64,000 nucleotides of DNA from JAJRZL01 sp964557855 (GTDB taxonomy: Bacteria; Zixibacteria; MSB-5A5; GN15; FEB-12): positions 1 through 64,000 of the forward strand of contig CAZLBP010000004.1 in the NCBI GenBank assembly GCA_964557855.1, written 5' to 3'. Below the pieces are notes generated by a model. That model was not told where the DNA came from, did no database searches, and worked only from the letters and a program-made list of their open reading frames with translations. Made by a program: the position numbers and the translations under genes. Of the stretch, positions 60,717 through 64,000 are shown piece after piece (position 1 is the first letter of the stretch; every line of letters starts with the position of its first letter).

Positions 60717-61259
60717 ATGACCGAAGAGAGTAGGTCCATTATCAAACAGGGTTGTCCCGGTACTGCGTCCCAACAGTGGGAAGTTGAGTCGAGGGAAAGC
60801 AACGAGCGGGTTCAGGAGGATATCCTGAACAGGTCGGTACGTTCGGATGCCAGACCGGCCCCCAATGTAGAATCGGAGCTCCGGCAGTGGCCAGTGCAGT
60901 TAATGCTGGTGCCGACTACTGCCGCGTATTTCAAGGAAGCCGATCTGGCCATAACCGCCGACTGCGTCCCGTTCGCGTACGGGAACTTTCACCAGGATTT
61001 CCTCAAGGGCCGGCCGCTGGTTGTCGGTTGTCCGAAGCTCGATGATGCTCAGCATTATGTCGACAAGCTGGCGGAGATCTTCGCTTTGAACAATCTCAGA
61101 AGTATCGAGATTTTGGTGATGGAAGTTCCATGCTGCTCCGGTTTGGTTCAGATCACTCAGTTAGCCAAAGACAGGGCCGGCGTGGCCACTCCGATCAAGG
61201 TCACTACTATCGGCGTACGGGGTGAAACTTTCGGAACGGAAGAGCTTGATGGCCGATAA
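60717..61259 (+). CDS. C-terminal half of a ferredoxin-type iron-sulfur protein, ferredoxin domain missing
   Basis: 180 aa from ATG 60,717 (MTEESRSIIKQG) with GGAG upstream. It matches the C-terminal half of widespread 4Fe-4S binding proteins: GCPG near the start, then SELRQWPVQLMLVPTTAAYF, ADLAITADCVPFAYGNFHQDFLKGRPLVVGCPKLDDAQHYVDKL and EVPCCSGLVQITQLA. In relatives a two-cluster ferredoxin domain precedes the GCPG segment; here the upstream DNA holds none. Conserved Cys remain (DCVPF, GCPKLDD, PCC). Either it works without the ferredoxin or it is a fragment. The exact start is uncertain. Confidence 0.75.
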   Translation: MTEESRSIIKQGCPGTASQQWEVESRESNERVQEDILNRSVRSDARPAPNVESELRQWPVQLMLVPTTAAYFKEADLAITADCVPFAYGNFHQDFLKGRPLVVGCPKLDDAQHYVDKLAEIFALNNLRSIEILVMEVPCCSGLVQITQLAKDRAGVATPIKVTTIGVRGETFGTEELDGR

Positions 61260-61333
61260 TCGGGCTTGAGTCAAGGTCCGTTTCATCGTTTCATACAAGG
61301 GTCTATAGTGACGACTTAGCTGGAGATATTAGG

Positions 61334-61795
61334 ATGAACGATGGAATTTTACGTACTCATCTGGTCAACATGTTGACGGGACCCAATGCCCACGCCACGT
61401 TCGAGGACGTGGTGGCCGATTATCCGCCTCGGCTCTACACCGCCAAATTGGAATCCTATCCGCACCCTGCCTGGGCTATTCTCGAGCACATGCGCATCTG
61501 TCAATGGGACATCCTGGAATTCAGCCGCAATCCGGAGCATGTCTCTCCCGACTTCCCTGAGGGCTACTGGCCCGGCGCCGACGATCAGGTAACGGAAAAA
61601 GACTGGCAGAAATGTGTGGAGAGGTTCCGACGCGACCTGGATCAGATGGCGGCTCTAATCGAGGATCCATCGAATGATCTTTTCGAGCCGTTTCCACACG
61701 GGAGCGGGCAGAACCTCCTGCGCGAGGCGTTGTTGCTGGCCAAACACAATTCGTACCACCTGGGGCAATTGGCTCTGATCAAGAAGGCTCTCTGA
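61334..61795 (+). CDS. DinB-like metal-binding hydrolase fold protein
   Basis: A 153-aa helical-bundle protein of the DinB superfamily. Characteristic His residues are seen in HPAWAILEHMRICQWDILEFS (helix 2) and in KHNSYHLGQLALIKKAL at the C-terminus; three His typically bind a metal. Members act as thiol transferases, glutathione- or bacillithiol-linked enzymes, or are unknown. It lies 74 bases after the iron-sulfur protein fragment gene. Function unassigned. Confidence 0.8.
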   Translation: MNDGILRTHLVNMLTGPNAHATFEDVVADYPPRLYTAKLESYPHPAWAILEHMRICQWDILEFSRNPEHVSPDFPEGYWPGADDQVTEKDWQKCVERFRRDLDQMAALIEDPSNDLFEPFPHGSGQNLLREALLLAKHNSYHLGQLALIKKAL

Positions 61796-61809
61796 ACTGC
61801 GGCGCGAGA

Positions 61810-62517
61810 TTACTTGCCGCCGGTGAAACGATAGCCTACCCCACGGACCGTATGAAAGAATTTAGGGCTCTTCGGGTCGTTTTCGAAGATTTTGCGCAAC
61901 CGCACTATAAAGTTGTCGATAGTCCGGTTGGTTGGGAATGAATGATAGCCCCAAACCGCATCGAGCAACTGGTCCCGGCTTACTACCTGCCCTTCGCGCT
62001 CCACAAGATATTTGACGACCATGCATTCCTTTCGGGTCAGCTCGACCGTCCCGCCCGGACCGGAGGCCTCGAAGGTGTGGAAGTTGACGCGTCGTCCCGA
62101 GAATTCGTAGATGTCGTCCACATCATTCTTTGTCATCAGCCATGCCTGCCGTCGGAAGATACCCTGAATGCGGACCAGCAATTCTTCCATATCAAAAGGC
62201 TTGGTGATGTAGTCGTCGCCGCCGGCCAGGAGCCCTTCCACTTTCTGGTCTTTTTCATCCCGCGCCGTCAGAAACAGTACCGGTACCGTAACGCCATCGC
62301 GCCGAAGCCGCCTACAGATCGTAATGCCGTCCGTTCCGGGCAACATGACATCGAGAAGGATAAGATCGAAGTTGCCTCGCCCGAATTGTTCCAGAACGAG
62401 ATTGCCATGATTGACATGGACAACCTCATACCCCTCGGCCTCCAGATTCATCTGCAGGCCGTCGGCCAAATGCAAATCGTCCTCCACCAGCAATATGGTT
62501 CTTTTGGTCGGGCTCAC
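61810..62517 (-). CDS. OmpR-family response regulator
   Basis: 235 aa. The receiver (1-125) contains the acidic pair EDD, phospho-acceptor Asp56 in LLDVMLPGTDG, and the conserved Lys in YITKPFD. A winged-helix DNA-binding domain (about 140-232) shows the normal ending RTIDNFIVRLRKIFENDP...FFHTVRGVGYRF. It is the partner of the histidine kinase whose stop overlaps its ATG by four bases. Targets unknown. Confidence 0.93.
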   Translation of the reverse strand: MSPTKRTILLVEDDLHLADGLQMNLEAEGYEVVHVNHGNLVLEQFGRGNFDLILLDVMLPGTDGITICRRLRRDGVTVPVLFLTARDEKDQKVEGLLAGGDDYITKPFDMEELLVRIQGIFRRQAWLMTKNDVDDIYEFSGRRVNFHTFEASGPGGTVELTRKECMVVKYLVEREGQVVSRDQLLDAVWGYHSFPTNRTIDNFIVRLRKIFENDPKSPKFFHTVRGVGYRFTGGK

Positions 62518-63479
62518 TTTTTCAACCTGATCATAAACGTCGTACCGCGATTAGGTCCTTCGGAGTGAGCATCGATAGTGCCGCCGTGCGCCGCTATTAT
62601 CTCTTTGCTCAAGTACAGACCCAACCCCGAACCCTCGTAGTTTCGGACCAGTTCGCTGCCCACTCTGTAGAACCTGTCGAAAATCGCTCGCAGTTCCTTT
62701 CTTTCGAGTCCTATGCCGTTGTCCGCGATATCCAACTGTATCTGATCCTTCCGTTCCGACAAGTCTATTCGTATCCGTTTTGTCTCGCTCGTGTTGTACC
62801 GGGCGCAGTTTTCCAGGACCAGATATAGTGCTCGTCCCATCGATTCTCTATCACCGTGCAACACCACTTCCGGCTGCAGGTTCTTCCCAAAGTGCAATGA
62901 AGCCGAGGCAACTGTCGTCTCCAGCAGGGCCAGGGTCTCTTCGATCAGTTCGGTCAGGTTAAAGGGGCTCTTCCGGTTCACGAGGCGTGAGCGGTCAAAC
63001 CGACCGGCTTCCAGAACGTTATCCACCAGTTTGTGCAGTCTTCTGACGTCCGCTTTCATTCTGGGCAGGATGGCGGCCTTTTTCTCCTCGGAGATCTTCG
63101 TGGAGTGCAGACTGTCCAGGTAGAGGTTGAGAGAGGAGAGAGGTGTTTTCAGTTCATGGGTGACGGCCATCATGAAATTCTCCTGATGGAAGCGCAGTTG
63201 ATGCAGCCGCACGATGGAACGATAAATAATCCACAGTCCGATCATAAGGATGACCAGGAAAAAGACGCCTTCCAGCCCCACCATGATTTGGCGGTGGATT
63301 TCTTCTTCGTGTATCCGCTCGATAAACTCCTCGCCGGCGCCGAGCTGTTCAGCCAGTTCCACTTTCTCGTCAACCAACTGCGCCATAAACACGACCCACC
63401 AGACGGCCTGAGCGATCAGGAACAAGAGCATCACTATGAACAAAACAAGGGCGTGTCTGGGAGCGACTCGATGAGCCAT
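62514..63479 (-). CDS. Membrane sensor histidine kinase
   Basis: About 321 aa from ATG 63,479 (MAHRVAPRHALVLF), preferred over GTG 63,509 since AAAGGA precedes it. Two transmembrane helices (ALVLFIVMLLFLIAQAVWWVVFM and VGLEGVFFLVILMIGLWIIYRSIV) flank a short periplasmic loop with a coiled region (ELAEQLGAGEEFIERIHEEEIHRQ). Phospho-His is in VTHELKTP; N box LENCARYN, G1 DNGIGLE, F RFYRVG and G2 GSGLGLYLSKEI are complete. It acts on the response regulator in the ATGA-overlapping next gene. Confidence 0.93.
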   Translation of the reverse strand: MAHRVAPRHALVLFIVMLLFLIAQAVWWVVFMAQLVDEKVELAEQLGAGEEFIERIHEEEIHRQIMVGLEGVFFLVILMIGLWIIYRSIVRLHQLRFHQENFMMAVTHELKTPLSSLNLYLDSLHSTKISEEKKAAILPRMKADVRRLHKLVDNVLEAGRFDRSRLVNRKSPFNLTELIEETLALLETTVASASLHFGKNLQPEVVLHGDRESMGRALYLVLENCARYNTSETKRIRIDLSERKDQIQLDIADNGIGLERKELRAIFDRFYRVGSELVRNYEGSGLGLYLSKEIIAAHGGTIDAHSEGPNRGTTFMIRLKK

Positions 63480-63726
63480 CGGGAAAACATCCTTTCTCAA
63501 CGATTTCACCCAAAGTAGCTAATTGCGGGTTGATGTGCAACACTCACCTCGGCTTCCTCCGTCGCTGCCTGCTTACGGCGAGTTATCACAAGTTTGGACT
63601 GCGGCAGAAGCCGTCTTTGCCGTTGGTATCAAGAAAACTGAGAGCCAAAATGGATGTTTGCCCGATGAGGTTTTTGGTTTATCTTTCGTCAATTGAAACA
63701 ACTGCGGATGCAAGAAGGAGATTATC
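63480..63726. other. Divergent intergenic region, histidine kinase / prolyl oligopeptidase
   Basis: 247 bases with no gene seen. It must hold both divergent promoters; no convincing -35/-10 pair was found. Confidence 0.4.
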
Positions 63727-64000
63727 ATGAAGGTACTGCAGGTGAAGCGGAATCCGGGCCGGCCGGCCGTTCCGACCACGGCACTGGTTCTCGGTGTTGC
63801 CCTGGCGAGCCTGTCAACCGCCGCGCCACCGCCCCCGGCTACGGAACAGGTTATGGTTGTTGACCGATACCACGGCCGGGAGGTAATCGATGAATACCAA
63901 TGGCTGGAAGATCATTCGGATCAGGCGGTGAAGCAGTGGAACAAGTCTCAGAACGAGTATGCCAGAGGCATTCTGGATACTGTCTCCTTCAGGTCGGCCA
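63727..64000 (+). CDS. Prolyl oligopeptidase (S9A) family protein, 5' part only
   Basis: The first 91 codons of a gene that runs off the window. ATG 63,727 follows AAGGAG at 63,715. Residues 15-40 form a signal-peptide-like segment (TALVLGVALASLSTAAPPPP), and the mature start DRYHGREVIDEYQWLEDHSDQAVKQWNKSQNEYA matches the N-terminal strand of prolyl oligopeptidases (usual pattern D-P-Y-R-W-L-E-D...V-x-x-W...Q-N). The catalytic Ser-Asp-His lie beyond the window. An exported endopeptidase is expected. Confidence 0.8.
   Translation, partial: MKVLQVKRNPGRPAVPTTALVLGVALASLSTAAPPPPATEQVMVVDRYHGREVIDEYQWLEDHSDQAVKQWNKSQNEYARGILDTVSFRSA

Noticed and set aside
1..64000. CRISPR arrays, tRNA and rRNA genes
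   Set aside because: No regularly spaced repeats, tRNA cloverleaf-like stretches or rRNA motifs were recognised on reading through the intergenic regions; a tRNAscan/Rfam run would be decisive.

Overview
This window comes from a Gram-negative bacterium that is probably uncultivated. Secreted proteins end in dockerin-like repeats of the type RGNVDG...VDVADL..LVDYLF, and one ends in an FlgD-like NPFNPST...Y sorting domain. Together with lipoproteins, an RND pump and outer-membrane proteins, these suggest candidate phylum Zixibacteria or a nearby lineage of the FCB group. This placement rests on protein style, not on a marker gene. I saw no rRNA, tRNA or CRISPR array.

Region 1 (1-11,590) is an unstable accessory region. 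An IS1380-type transposase remnant cuts the 3' end of a large secreted HEXXH protein. Upstream of that protein is a minus-strand tandem array of paralogous secreted proteins that share a VTTGD-containing N-terminal domain (933-10,680). Every member appears damaged at its 3' end, and most break points coincide with palindromes. Two members are preceded by a ~460 bp direct repeat holding a TTGACA promoter, a 60-62 codon ORF and an 8-bp leader hairpin.

Region 2 (11,591-26,000) is mostly ordinary chromosome. It holds a TM2 protein, a TPR lipoprotein, DUF116 and GNAT proteins, an RND pump with its adaptor, a secreted papain-like protease, a three-gene regulatory set (PAS / AAA+ / GAF) in which both signalling partners look degenerate, and mltG-ruvX.

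Region 3 (26,025-46,645) is a type VI secretion locus and the main interest. An effector-side module comes first: PAAR, a DUF1795 chaperone, an Ig-like partner, a protein with a transglutaminase-like Cys-His-Asp triad, and a neighbour of unknown role. A second strong promoter then precedes the machine: a two-gene split ClpV, TssB, TssC, Hcp, an internal terminator-like hairpin, VgrG, TssE, TssF, TssG, TssK, a TssL-like membrane protein, a short TssM-like GTPase and a periplasmic protein, closed by a terminator. Hcp resembles the Bacteroidota type (T6SSiii), yet the membrane module is a reduced TssL/TssM pair. TssA and TssJ were not found. The locus therefore looks like a hybrid or undescribed T6SS subtype.

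Region 4 (46,802-64,000) holds a large secreted protein with a sorting domain, a five-gene operon (Ser/Thr kinase, two CsgG/TPR proteins, an outer-membrane barrel and a lipoprotein), a sodium/solute symporter with a penicillin acylase, an orphan C-terminal half of a ferredoxin-type protein, a DinB-like protein, a two-component system and the start of a prolyl oligopeptidase.
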